The notes under the pieces are model-generated. The model did not search any database. It was given only the letters and a program-made list of their open reading frames with translations, and had not been told where the DNA came from. DNA of 64,000 nucleotides. Source: JABFRG01 sp046351415. GTDB taxonomy: Bacteria > Myxococcota_A > Polyangia > Polyangiales > Polyangiaceae. Shown piece after piece: positions 41,526-50,586 of this stretch. The position numbers and the translations under genes are program-made. Each line of letters starts with the position of its first letter. Position 1 is the stretch's first letter. The stretch lies in assembly GCA_046351415.1 (NCBI GenBank), contig JAXLYO010000001.1, positions 248,001 to 312,000 of the forward strand, read 5' to 3'.

Positions 41526-44500
41526 ACGGCGGCGCCTCCAAGAGCACTGGCTCTGCCGTGCCTCCCAGGAAGGCTGCGAACGCGCGTACTTCGCGAGCTT
41601 CCGGGAACATCATGCTCGCGGCGCGGGCGTACACGCGCAACTGAACGACGTAGGGTTCGAGCGATGGCCCCGAACCGCTCTTGTAGTCGATGACGTCGAC
41701 GGAACCGTCGGGAAACCGAGCGAGCATGTCGATGGTTCCACGAAGGGAAGCCTCCATGCCGAGGCCCTTCGCAGCGAGGTGGAAAGGCACCTCCCGCAGG
41801 ATCTCGCCTCCGTTATCGGCGAGTCTTTTTGCATATTCCGTGGTCAAGAACGCCGTCACGCGAGAGACGCTGGCTTCACGCACGTCTTCTTGGGCCATCG
41901 GGCTTGTCGCCGCAAAGAGCGCATCAAAGGTCGTCGTTGCCGCTTTCCGGGCGAGTTCTTCACCTTGGCCGAACGCAGATGCGTCGATGTGCTCGAGCAC
42001 GCGGTGCATGGCCGTACCCTTCGTGCGTGGATCCACGGCTGCCTCGTCGCGTGCGAAGAACGGGCGCCCCTCCGGAACGCGCCACACGTTGGCGAGAGCA
42101 AAGCGCCTCGGGCAATAGACGAAGTCGGCGAGAGCGGTCGGGGCGAGCGCGAGGCGACGTGGTGCGGGAATCTTCTGCGTCGCGGCGGGCGTTGGCGCTG
42201 CGCTCCCTGCGGCTTCCTGAGGGCTGAGAGGAAGAGCCGGAAGGTCTTCACGTACGGCGCGCTTCGCATCGACGAGCCAGGGAAGCAGTTCGAGCATGGA
42301 CCCACCAGAAGGGGTCTTGTCGTCGCCCCCGGCGAAGTACATCTCGCGCTCTGCGCGCGTGATCGCAACGTACCAGACTCGCTGTGCATCGGCGCGCCGC
42401 TTCAAAGTCTCTCGTTTCAACGCCGCTCGGGTTCCCGGGCTTTCGAGCCAGTGTCCTCGGTTGCCTCGGAGGCGAACGCCGAGCCTTCCGTCGTCGGTGA
42501 AGATGGCTGGACCCGGTGCGAAGGGCGCATTGCGCTTCCCGAGCTCTGGCAGAAGTACGATGGGAAAGCTGAGGCCTTTGCTCGCATGTATGGTGAGGAG
42601 GCGAACCGCGTCGTCGGCGTCGGAGAATGTGGGAGCCTCGGCTTCGGGCATCGTGCGCGCGAAGACCACGCTGATGATTGCGGTATGCAAGTGACGAAAC
42701 TTTCGCAGCCACTGCTCGAACTTGCGGACGTTGCTCACTCGCTGGTCCCCGTTGCGAAGACGATGAAGTACCGCCTCCACACGCAAGCTTTGCAGCCCTT
42801 CTCGCAATAGATCGGCAGGCGCGATTCGCTCGGCGAGGACGACGAGGCGACGAATGCAGGCTTGCGTTTCGGTGAAGCGCGCGCGCTCGTCTGCATCGGA
42901 AATGCGCGCACCATCCATGTCAAGGATGGGCGGAAGGCCTCCCTTGGGTCCACGCAGTTCGAGCAACGAAATGTCCGAGAGCCCGGTGTAGGGGCCTCGC
43001 AGAACGTGGGCCGCGGAAAGCACGCTCGCCGGGTCCCACAGAAGCGAGAGAAATGCTGCCGCGTCCCTGACCTCACTGGCGGAGAAGAACGCACGGCCCG
43101 AAGCAACGTAGGGAATGTTGGCCTGCGCGAGTGCGAACGCGACGTGATCGAGCATCCCGTTGGAGCGTGCGAGAACGGCCATGTCGCGAAGGGGAACATG
43201 CTCGGACAAACGAGCGATCTTTCGCGCGATGATTTCGGCGTCGCGCCGCGGTCCGACGAGCGAGGCGTGAAGCTCTCGAACCGCGTCGCTTTCCTCGGGG
43301 GCAGGTGCTCTCAGGCCCAACCACGAGACGCTCGACACCGTGTCTTCCGGTGCCCTGCCACTGGGAGACACGAGGTCGTCTTCGGAGGGCACGTAGTGGA
43401 CGTCGAACACTTCGGTCGGTTCTGAGGGCACGAAAATCCCAGCGGAGAGTGCGTTGGCGGCATCGAGCAACGCCGGCGTACCGCGGTAGTTTTCCCGGAG
43501 CGTGAAGAAGCGACCTGTGGGGCGCGAAGGTTCCCAGACGAGGCCCGCGGGCATGCCGAGCGCCCGCCGCGCGACCTCCCCCGCAATGCCTACCGCGAAC
43601 TCTGCGAAGATGGCGACGTCTGCGCCGCGGAAGCCGTAGATCGATTGTTTGCGATCGCCGACGACGAAAAGACCTCGTTCGCGAATGCGCGCGATGGCGG
43701 GCCGCGTCTCCGCGTCGGCGCGTGGGTGTTCGTCGTAGTTTCGCCACAAGAGTAGAACGAGGTCGCGCTGGATCGGTGACGTGTCTTGCGCCTCGTCGAG
43801 CAGACACGCATCGAACTCTGCGCCAACTTCGCGCGCAACCTCCGGGTGGTCGCGCAACAGCGCCGTCGCGAAGACGAGAACGTCACTGAAGGATAGCTCC
43901 TGTCGTTCGCGCGCCAAGGAAGCGATGGCAGCTTCTGCATGTGTCGCGAGCGAAAGCAATGTTTCCCCCGCCGCGCGGAACTCGTGCCGGCGCACGTAGG
44001 TTTGATGGAGTACGTGGGCTTTGACGGCCTTCGTTTCCCCAGGAAGCTTGTCGACGAGGTCGGCCCAAGCGGCTTCGCTCGGAGCATTCTTCGACACGAT
44101 GCGAACAGAAAATAGGTCGGTGAGGGCGCGTTCGACGGCTCGGTCGTCGTTCTTCGCATGCTTCCAGGTGTGGACGAGCTCTTTCGCGGCGGGGCCAAGG
44201 CGCTCGCTGCTCGATGCGAGGTCACGGGCAGCGTCGATGACGCGCTCGAGCAGTGCTTCGATGGCCGCTGCCTCATCGTCGATGACCACCTTCGCCGTGG
44301 TGCGGCCGCGCTCTGGGCCTTCGCGCAAGGAAGTCGCGATGAACGTCATGAGTTCGCCCATCCCTCCGGCGCCGGCAACCGCGGTCAAGAGATCCTCGCT
44401 TCGTGTGCGAGCGAAGTGTTCGATGGTGTCCGATGCGATGGACTCGAGGCGCTGTAGTTCCGCTTGAGCGTCGAGAAGCACGAAATCGGGAAGGATACCT

Positions 44501-44904
44501 ACGTGCATGCCATGCACACGAAGCAAGTCGACGGCGAAGGCGTGCAATGTCGTGACGCGCAGCTGGTGAAGGCGCTGCACGGCTTCTTTCGCGCGAAGGC
44601 GGCACGTTCGGTCGGTAAAGAGGGACCCGTAGCGGGACGTGCCTGCACCCGAAGCGAGCACCTCGAGTTCGCCGCGCACGCGATCGAGGATTTCTTCGGC
44701 AGCACGCTTGGAGAAGGTCGTGGCGAGGATGCGCGCGGGTTCGATCGCTTTGCCTTCGCGGCAGCCGATGAGCATGGTGTAGAGCAAGACGCCGACCAGG
44801 TTGTACGTCTTGCCCGTTCCAGCACTGGCAGCCATGACGACGTTCTGACCGAGCTCCCACACGTGGGGCGTCGAGTTCGAGCGCGGGTCGACTTGCATCG
44901 TCAT
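41386..44904 (-). CDS. addA: AddA/RecB-like UvrD-family helicase-nuclease
   Basis: 1172 residues from the ATG at 44904, which overlaps the AddB-like stop by 4 nt. Superfamily 1 helicase motifs in order: Walker A AASAGTGKT (26-33), LLDEAQDTSPIQ, VGDRKQSIYGFRGAD, TIHASKGLSFPIVLLPELG and YVAITRAEREM. The C-terminal PD-(D/E)XK nuclease has DVIDYKSGSG and a QLRVYA helix. Three cysteines close the protein (CRSLRCGYVPRC). With AddB it would resect double-strand breaks for recombination, replacing RecBCD. Its last 140 bases overlap radC. Confidence 0.9.
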   Translation of the reverse strand: MTMQVDPRSNSTPHVWELGQNVVMAASAGTGKTYNLVGVLLYTMLIGCREGKAIEPARILATTFSKRAAEEILDRVRGELEVLASGAGTSRYGSLFTDRTCRLRAKEAVQRLHQLRVTTLHAFAVDLLRVHGMHVGILPDFVLLDAQAELQRLESIASDTIEHFARTRSEDLLTAVAGAGGMGELMTFIATSLREGPERGRTTAKVVIDDEAAAIEALLERVIDAARDLASSSERLGPAAKELVHTWKHAKNDDRAVERALTDLFSVRIVSKNAPSEAAWADLVDKLPGETKAVKAHVLHQTYVRRHEFRAAGETLLSLATHAEAAIASLARERQELSFSDVLVFATALLRDHPEVAREVGAEFDACLLDEAQDTSPIQRDLVLLLWRNYDEHPRADAETRPAIARIRERGLFVVGDRKQSIYGFRGADVAIFAEFAVGIAGEVARRALGMPAGLVWEPSRPTGRFFTLRENYRGTPALLDAANALSAGIFVPSEPTEVFDVHYVPSEDDLVSPSGRAPEDTVSSVSWLGLRAPAPEESDAVRELHASLVGPRRDAEIIARKIARLSEHVPLRDMAVLARSNGMLDHVAFALAQANIPYVASGRAFFSASEVRDAAAFLSLLWDPASVLSAAHVLRGPYTGLSDISLLELRGPKGGLPPILDMDGARISDADERARFTETQACIRRLVVLAERIAPADLLREGLQSLRVEAVLHRLRNGDQRVSNVRKFEQWLRKFRHLHTAIISVVFARTMPEAEAPTFSDADDAVRLLTIHASKGLSFPIVLLPELGKRNAPFAPGPAIFTDDGRLGVRLRGNRGHWLESPGTRAALKRETLKRRADAQRVWYVAITRAEREMYFAGGDDKTPSGGSMLELLPWLVDAKRAVREDLPALPLSPQEAAGSAAPTPAATQKIPAPRRLALAPTALADFVYCPRRFALANVWRVPEGRPFFARDEAAVDPRTKGTAMHRVLEHIDASAFGQGEELARKAATTTFDALFAATSPMAQEDVREASVSRVTAFLTTEYAKRLADNGGEILREVPFHLAAKGLGMEASLRGTIDMLARFPDGSVDVIDYKSGSGPSLEPYVVQLRVYARAASMMFPEAREVRAFAAFLGGTAEPVLLEAPPFNDDEWLSAVSRLTNAQKQGTFPRVELSRCRSLRCGYVPRCHGEGA

Positions 44905-47624
44905 GCGTCGCCCTCCAGCTCGGGAATCGCGAAAGGAGGCCTGCGACAGACACCCGCGACGGCGCAGGTTTGGCAAGAAGTCGGAAGATGAGGATTGGGG
45001 TCGATGTACCCTGCGCGTGCACGGGTCAGAGTCTCGTTCGCTCGTTCACGCGCGGTTTCTCGAGCGTTTGCCCACGTCTTCGCGGAGACCTGCTTGGGCC
45101 CCGAGTCTTTGCCTACGAGACGCCAGTACGTGCCTTCCACCACCGGCAGATGGACGTTTTCGCTGACGACGTCGGCATAGAGAGGAAGTTGGAGGGCCGT
45201 GATGCCGACGAGCCGGTCTTCTTGCTTCCCGCGCTTGTAGTCGATGACGCGGTAGCTCTTTCGATCGCGGCTGACGTCGACGCGATCGATGCGGCCACCG
45301 ATGCTTGCCCCTTCTTTACCGAGAGGGAGAGCAGGCCAGGAGTTCGGCGCGCTCGAACCAAAGGGTTGTTCGGACAGCGCGTAGTCCCACTCCTCATCCA
45401 TCAGGGCGACGAGCAGCACCTGGCGCGCGACGAACTGGGCATATCGGTGTTCGACTCTTCGCAGCGATCCTTCTGGTGCGGTGGCGAGCTCCGCTTCGAC
45501 GATCGCATTCAGCGTGTCCAAAATGGCTTCTGCAGGGCGGGGCCTTTTGGCCCACAGTTCACGGGTTTGTTCGAAGACTCGCGCGCAAAGCTCGTGGAGC
45601 CAAGCGCCCTCCTTGCGTGCGTCCATCGTAAGGGTCTCGTTCGGCTTGTCGCGAGCGGAAAGAACGTGCTCCGCGTAGCCGCGAAATGGGCAGACCGCGA
45701 ACGATTCGAGCGTCGTCACGGGGATCGGCCGTGCCCCATCGCCAACGTAGTTGTCGAGAATGCTTCCTTCGGGGAGCTTTCCGACGAGTGGTCCCGCGAC
45801 GCGTTTCGGGGAGAGAAAATAGCGCTCTCGCTCCGTCTCGAGGCGAACACGGTCGATTACGTCTTTCGTCGGCGCAGGTTCTGCAGCACCCAGGGAGAAC
45901 GCGCTACGTGACGTTGCTTCTGCGATCTCCTCCCACGGCTTGGTTTCCGCGCCACCGAGGAACGTCGGCACGAGGAACGTCACGTTCCTCGCTTCGTGAA
46001 CGAGACCCCACACCCGCGTCGAAAATTCCCATGGCTTCGCCGTGCGCTCGTTCGCAGCGACCTCGTCCCGTGCTGCGTCGACGACGATGACGAACGGAGC
46101 ACCGAGTGCGAGGCCTTCCTCGAACGAGGCGATGCGCAAGACCGCGGCTCGAGACGCGGGTAGTGGCGCCATGCGCACAGGCAACAGTCCTACGATTTCG
46201 TGGACGACCTTCGCGACACCCGCGGACGAGGTCGCGCCGTCAACGCGTTCTAGGACCGAGCGATACATGGCAACCGCATCGAGAAGCGCACGAAGGTATG
46301 CGCCTTCTCGTGCGACGACGTGGAGTTCTCGCTGCTCGAGCGAATCCTTCGGTGTGTCTCTTCGAAGCGTCGTCGTCGCGCCGCGGTCAGCGGCTTGTGG
46401 CAAGCCAAACGCGGACCACAGGGCAACGAGATGCGACGCAGCATCCTGTCGGGTTGCCGCACCCGCGACTTCATGCACGGCCAATACGAGCGAGTCGGTC
46501 CGGGGCTTACCCAACGTGGGCTCCAAACTTCGAAGAATGGCTTCGAGGTTTGGTGCTTCGACCCGGGGGGTTGCCCGAAGGCGTGAAACGAGGTCTCGCC
46601 GCTGCTTGGGTTCGAGTCCGAGGTCTACCGCGGGAGACGCAAAGAGCTCTGCGAGTTCCCTGGGGGTCGAACTGACCGTGAGCTCTGCGAGCCGCGTCGC
46701 GGCCCACACTACTTCTGCGCTCTCGCGTTCGAAGCCACGAGGGTCTTGCGCGGGAATGCCCGCATCGCCGAGGAGCGTAAGCAAGGGTGGGAGCACGGAC
46801 GAAGAAAGGTCCGACACGACGATGCACACGTCCGAAAGTGCCACTTTCGACCCACGCTGCCCTTGGAAGAGCGCTTTGACACGCGACACTGCCGCTTCGG
46901 CAGCTCCCCACTCGTCCCGGACAGAAACGCAAGTAATGCGCCCTTCGGCAGACGCGAGAGAGGCGCTGCCGAGCTTCCCGCGTGGTTCGATGAAGGTGGG
47001 AGGGCCTTGGAGGGCTTTGGCGACGACGTCTGCGAGTGGCGCGAAGGGGTCGTGTTCCGTGAAATCGAGACGCTGTTGCGAGGAGCCCGGGACTTCGACG
47101 AGGAGCTCACTCGACGTTCTCGAGAGCGCCTCGGAGAGACTTCGAAAGAGCGCAAGGTCGTCGGAGGAGAATGCGTACATGCCCCGCACCACGACTGTTC
47201 GGGCGGTGAGCGCGCGGATGGTGTTGGGGTTCGCCTGCGCGACTTTGGTGGCGAGAGAACGGGGAGGTTCGAATCGGTCGGGCTGCGCTCTAAGCGCCGC
47301 ACGAACCACCGCGGCGTACCCCATGGCGGGTTCTTCGGCTTCGTCGGAAGTTTCGAGCGCGCCGAGCTCCCGGAGGATGGTCGACGTCTTGGCGCGGGGG
47401 CTGAGCTCGGAGCCTTCGAGTTCGTCCCCGAGGATACAGGCGCGTACGAAGCGGGCCGCACGCGCAGTCGTGTCGGCACCGGGGTCGAGCGCGTTCGCAA
47501 GCCGGCGTTTGAACGCAAACAAAGACTCCGCACGTTCGCCCCGGGCGAGGCGCTCGTCGGCGACTTCGTTCGAAGCCGTGAGAATCAGGGTTTCGCGGCG
47601 CGCGGCAGAGGACTCGAGCGTCAC
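44901..47624 (-). CDS. addB: AddB-like helicase/PD-(D/E)XK nuclease
   Basis: 907 residues from a GTG at 47624 that overlaps the lytic transglycosylase stop by 4 nt; a longer frame continues upstream but is antisense-like, Arg/His-rich sequence within the transglycosylase gene. No Walker A is seen at the N-terminus, as in several AddB proteins. The C-terminal nuclease has GGRIDRVDV and VIDYKRGKQ. One Cys in FAVCPFRGYAEHVL plus CQTCAVAGVC near the end match the four-cysteine iron-sulfur staple of AddB. Partner of the AddA-like protein. Confidence 0.87.
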   Translation of the reverse strand: MTLESSAARRETLILTASNEVADERLARGERAESLFAFKRRLANALDPGADTTARAARFVRACILGDELEGSELSPRAKTSTILRELGALETSDEAEEPAMGYAAVVRAALRAQPDRFEPPRSLATKVAQANPNTIRALTARTVVVRGMYAFSSDDLALFRSLSEALSRTSSELLVEVPGSSQQRLDFTEHDPFAPLADVVAKALQGPPTFIEPRGKLGSASLASAEGRITCVSVRDEWGAAEAAVSRVKALFQGQRGSKVALSDVCIVVSDLSSSVLPPLLTLLGDAGIPAQDPRGFERESAEVVWAATRLAELTVSSTPRELAELFASPAVDLGLEPKQRRDLVSRLRATPRVEAPNLEAILRSLEPTLGKPRTDSLVLAVHEVAGAATRQDAASHLVALWSAFGLPQAADRGATTTLRRDTPKDSLEQRELHVVAREGAYLRALLDAVAMYRSVLERVDGATSSAGVAKVVHEIVGLLPVRMAPLPASRAAVLRIASFEEGLALGAPFVIVVDAARDEVAANERTAKPWEFSTRVWGLVHEARNVTFLVPTFLGGAETKPWEEIAEATSRSAFSLGAAEPAPTKDVIDRVRLETERERYFLSPKRVAGPLVGKLPEGSILDNYVGDGARPIPVTTLESFAVCPFRGYAEHVLSARDKPNETLTMDARKEGAWLHELCARVFEQTRELWAKRPRPAEAILDTLNAIVEAELATAPEGSLRRVEHRYAQFVARQVLLVALMDEEWDYALSEQPFGSSAPNSWPALPLGKEGASIGGRIDRVDVSRDRKSYRVIDYKRGKQEDRLVGITALQLPLYADVVSENVHLPVVEGTYWRLVGKDSGPKQVSAKTWANARETARERANETLTRARAGYIDPNPHLPTSCQTCAVAGVCRRPPFAIPELEGDA

Positions 47625-49984
47625 GGGGCCGCGGCGCCATCGATCTTGCGAGGGAGCGACAGCAAATCGGGGAGAGAGGCGGGATCGTGAAGATAGGCGT
47701 AGGCCGCCATGCTCGAGAGAACACGCTTCACGTATCCGCGGGTTTCTTCGTAGGGAATGAGTTCGACGGCGAGATCGAAGGGAGCCGATGTCACGGAGGG
47801 GCCCCACTTCCGCAGCGCCCCTGGACCCGCGTTGTACGCGGCGATCGCGAAGCCGAGATGGGGGACGCTCGCCCGCAGTTGGCCGAGGTGCTTCGTGCCG
47901 ATGGGAATCGAAACGTGCGGCTGTTTGAGGGACTTCTCGTCCCAAGGAAGAGATGTTCCGCGCGCCGTTGCTTTCGCCGTTTCGGGCATGAGCTGCATGA
48001 GGCCGATCGCACCCGCATGACTCTTCACTGGCGCGATGAAGCTCGACTCCTCCCGCATGATGCCCCACACGAGTGATGCCGGGACGCGATAGGTGCTTGC
48101 TGCCTCACGAACCACCGGAGCGAAGGCAGCAGGGTAGGCGATCTCCCACGCGGAGCGCCATGCACCGCGCGGGTAGTGCTCGAGGTAGTCGCTCAGTTTG
48201 CTGCGGGTGTACGCGTGGGAGGTCTCCCAAATCTGCGCAGCATCGTATTCGGCCGCCGCGAGCCAGGTCGAGGCGGGCTCTGCATTGTCACCGAACGCAC
48301 CGGCGCTCACGAATTCGCGTTTGGCGGCTTCGGGTTCTTCGACGGTGAGAAGGGCGGCTGCCCGCTCGAATGCGGGCGAACCGAGGACGCGTTCGGCCTT
48401 CAGGTCTCTCGGAGCCGCGTCATCGCGTGCTTCCGCACGCGCTCGAACGGCCTCGGCCTCCTTCGGGTCGAGGAGGGACAGTTGGGCGCTCGCCTGAAGC
48501 ATGTAATATGCAAGTGGGTAGCGTTCGATGACCTCGGTATACCGTTTGATGGCATCCGCGCGGTCCGTCTTTTCGGCGATGCGCGCTCGGAAGTAGGCTG
48601 CGCGCCCGGCCGTTGCCCAGTGGTGATCGGTTGCCGGTGTGGCCTCCGACAGGGTGCGTGCGCGATCGAGGAAAGGAATCGCTGCGGCGTCGTCGCCGGC
48701 CGCCATCGAGCGAAGGGCGAGGCGGAACATGGCTTCGGCTTTCATGTCGCCGTTCGGATACGTGTCGGGAAGCGTAGTGAGCGCTTCGACGAACTTCGTG
48801 TCGTCGCCACGGTCACGGTGGACGAAGGCGCTTCGAAAGCGGGCGTCGTCGGCGAACCGGTGATTGGGCGCTTTGCGTTCCGTGTCGGCAAAGCGTTGGA
48901 GCGCCTCTTCGTGACGACCCGCGGAATAGCTTGCCTTGCCACCATTGTAGAGGGCCGTTGCGAGTTCTTCTTCGGTGGAACATGCAGAGATCGCATCACC
49001 CCAGGCGTCTGCGATGCGGTTCTTGTCTCCGTGCATGAGCGTCGGGCGAAGGAGTGCGGCTTGGCATTTGCCTTCGGTAGGCACGTTCTTTTCGGTCTTT
49101 TCGCGAAGAATCGCCTCGACCTCCGCAAGGGCCTCGACGCGACGGTCGGCACTCGCGAGGGCTTGCGCGCGCTTCGCTCGCTCGGCGAGGGTAAGAGTCG
49201 GTTTTACGGGGGGCGACAGGGTGCTGGCCATCGCAACGCGCAGGCGCTCGGCTTCGGTCGCCTCTGGCGACGCTGGTGCTTCGATGACGATGCGCGTCAG
49301 TGTGGCGTAGGCCTCCGCAGGCGTGAACCCGTCGGCCTCTGCGCCTTCGCGTCCTTCTTTGACGAGCCACAGGGCCACCTGTGGAAAGCGAGCGCCGGAG
49401 CGATGATCTTTGTACCAAGCTCGATAGGTAGAAGCCGCTTCGCGCCGCTTGTTTTGAAGAACGAGCGCGTCGGCGATGACGAGTTTCGCTTCTGCGCTTG
49501 CCGCGAAGTCACTCGGGCAGAGAGCCGCGTCCGCCTCTGCCTGGGCGCCGTCGCGCAGGGCGAGCCGCGCGGATGCCGCTCTCAGTGCAGCATACGGAGC
49601 GAGCTTGCAAGAAGACTCCGCCGGAGCTTTGGCAAGCACCTCCCATTGCTCGGCCGCCGCCTTCACGTTGCCAGAGAGCAGGAGAATGCGGGCGCCCAAG
49701 TATTGGTGTGCACACGCGTCGACCGCGTTGTCGGGGGTCTTCAAGGCAGCGAAGAGCGTCGCGGCCGTTCCGAAGTCGTGACCGTCGATGGCTCCGCGAA
49801 CGCCCCGATAAGCTTCTCGGAGCAACAGACGACGAGGTTGAGGGGCACTGGCCACCGCCGCGTCGCTCCCCCCGTCCGAAGCACCCAGTCGCGGAAGGGG
49901 GTCGACGTTGGGCATCGGCTTGGGGCTCGGGCATGCGAGCAGCCCGAGCGGAAGGAGTAAGGGGAAGAGGCGTCCCGCTTTCAT
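47621..49984 (-). CDS. Soluble-type lytic murein transglycosylase lipoprotein with TPR repeats
   Basis: 787 residues, signal peptide with lipobox LLAC (about 15-18). The long helical middle has TPR-like repeats (ALYNGGKASYSAGRHEEALQRF, AIKRYTEVIERYPLAYY). The C-terminal SLT domain (about 630-760) contains WGIMREESSF with the catalytic Glu, SHAGAIGLMQLMPETA, AAYNAGPGALRKW and YEETRGYVKRVL. It cleaves peptidoglycan glycan strands from the periplasm. It is in one operon with AddB/AddA and the coiled-coil protein, an unexpected mix of wall and DNA-repair functions. Confidence 0.92.
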   Translation of the reverse strand: MKAGRLFPLLLPLGLLACPSPKPMPNVDPLPRLGASDGGSDAAVASAPQPRRLLLREAYRGVRGAIDGHDFGTAATLFAALKTPDNAVDACAHQYLGARILLLSGNVKAAAEQWEVLAKAPAESSCKLAPYAALRAASARLALRDGAQAEADAALCPSDFAASAEAKLVIADALVLQNKRREAASTYRAWYKDHRSGARFPQVALWLVKEGREGAEADGFTPAEAYATLTRIVIEAPASPEATEAERLRVAMASTLSPPVKPTLTLAERAKRAQALASADRRVEALAEVEAILREKTEKNVPTEGKCQAALLRPTLMHGDKNRIADAWGDAISACSTEEELATALYNGGKASYSAGRHEEALQRFADTERKAPNHRFADDARFRSAFVHRDRGDDTKFVEALTTLPDTYPNGDMKAEAMFRLALRSMAAGDDAAAIPFLDRARTLSEATPATDHHWATAGRAAYFRARIAEKTDRADAIKRYTEVIERYPLAYYMLQASAQLSLLDPKEAEAVRARAEARDDAAPRDLKAERVLGSPAFERAAALLTVEEPEAAKREFVSAGAFGDNAEPASTWLAAAEYDAAQIWETSHAYTRSKLSDYLEHYPRGAWRSAWEIAYPAAFAPVVREAASTYRVPASLVWGIMREESSFIAPVKSHAGAIGLMQLMPETAKATARGTSLPWDEKSLKQPHVSIPIGTKHLGQLRASVPHLGFAIAAYNAGPGALRKWGPSVTSAPFDLAVELIPYEETRGYVKRVLSSMAAYAYLHDPASLPDLLSLPRKIDGAAAP

Positions 49985-50472
49985 CGGGCCCTTCCGTGGA
50001 AGGCGTCGAGCATGTCGTCGTCCGCTTCGTTTTCTCTGGCCCTTTGGTGAGCGAGTTCCTGCTTCGTTCGGTAGGTTTCGAGGACCTTTCGATCGACCTC
50101 GGCGGCGATGAGGGTCCCATGCGCTGCGTTCCGCGTGGCCTCTGCGGCGTCCCGCGCGTCCTTGGCTTCGTCGCGCTGGCGAAGGAGCTCGGCGTTCCGC
50201 AACTCGGCGGCGGCATGGAACGCGCTCAAGGCTTGGAGGTCGGATGCCTTCGCGTGACCTGCCCGGAGGCGTTCCTTCTCGCCCGCGTCGACGTGGCGCA
50301 CTTCGGTTTCGTGGGCTTTCTGGGCTCGGGCTCGTTCCTCGTGTTGCCGAGCGGCCGCGGCTTCCCGTTCCTGGGCCTCCGCAAAGGCGGTGGCGGCCCT
50401 ATCGGCCCGCTGCGAACGCACTTTTTCGGCCGCGTCGAGGGAATCGACGGAGCTTCCGGGCCGCCGTTTCAT
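49981..50472 (-). CDS. Small coiled-coil protein
   Basis: 163 residues from the ATG at 50472 (ATGs at 50484 and 50502 are possible). Almost entirely Ala/Glu/Arg/Gln helix with heptad-like spacing (AATAFAEAQEREAAAARQHEERARAQ), so it should form a long coiled coil. Composition recalls FliJ/YscO-type export chaperones, but no motif proves it. Its stop overlaps the transglycosylase ATG by 4 nt. First gene of the operon; diverges from the double-kinase gene across about 115 bases. Confidence 0.65.
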   Translation of the reverse strand: MKRRPGSSVDSLDAAEKVRSQRADRAATAFAEAQEREAAAARQHEERARAQKAHETEVRHVDAGEKERLRAGHAKASDLQALSAFHAAAELRNAELLRQRDEAKDARDAAEATRNAAHGTLIAAEVDRKVLETYRTKQELAHQRARENEADDDMLDAFHGRAR

Positions 50473-50586
50473 GCCGAATATCATCGCACAAGTTGGGTCC
50501 ATCGCCTAGCCGGCCTCTCGCCCGGTGGAGCCTTTGGCACGCGAAAACTTGGCCCAACGGGGCCGGTCTCCGTACTCATCTTGGCC

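Noticed and set aside
47625..48068. Upstream extension of the AddB-like gene
   Set aside because: Arg/His/Ser-rich shadow of the transglycosylase gene. The GTG at 47624 is linked to the previous stop by a 4-nt overlap.
49498..50586. N-terminal extension of the double kinase by about 360 residues
   Set aside because: It lies antisense to the transglycosylase and coiled-coil genes, and its Pro/Gly/Arg-rich composition fits a shadow. The ATG at 50587 opens a clean kinase.
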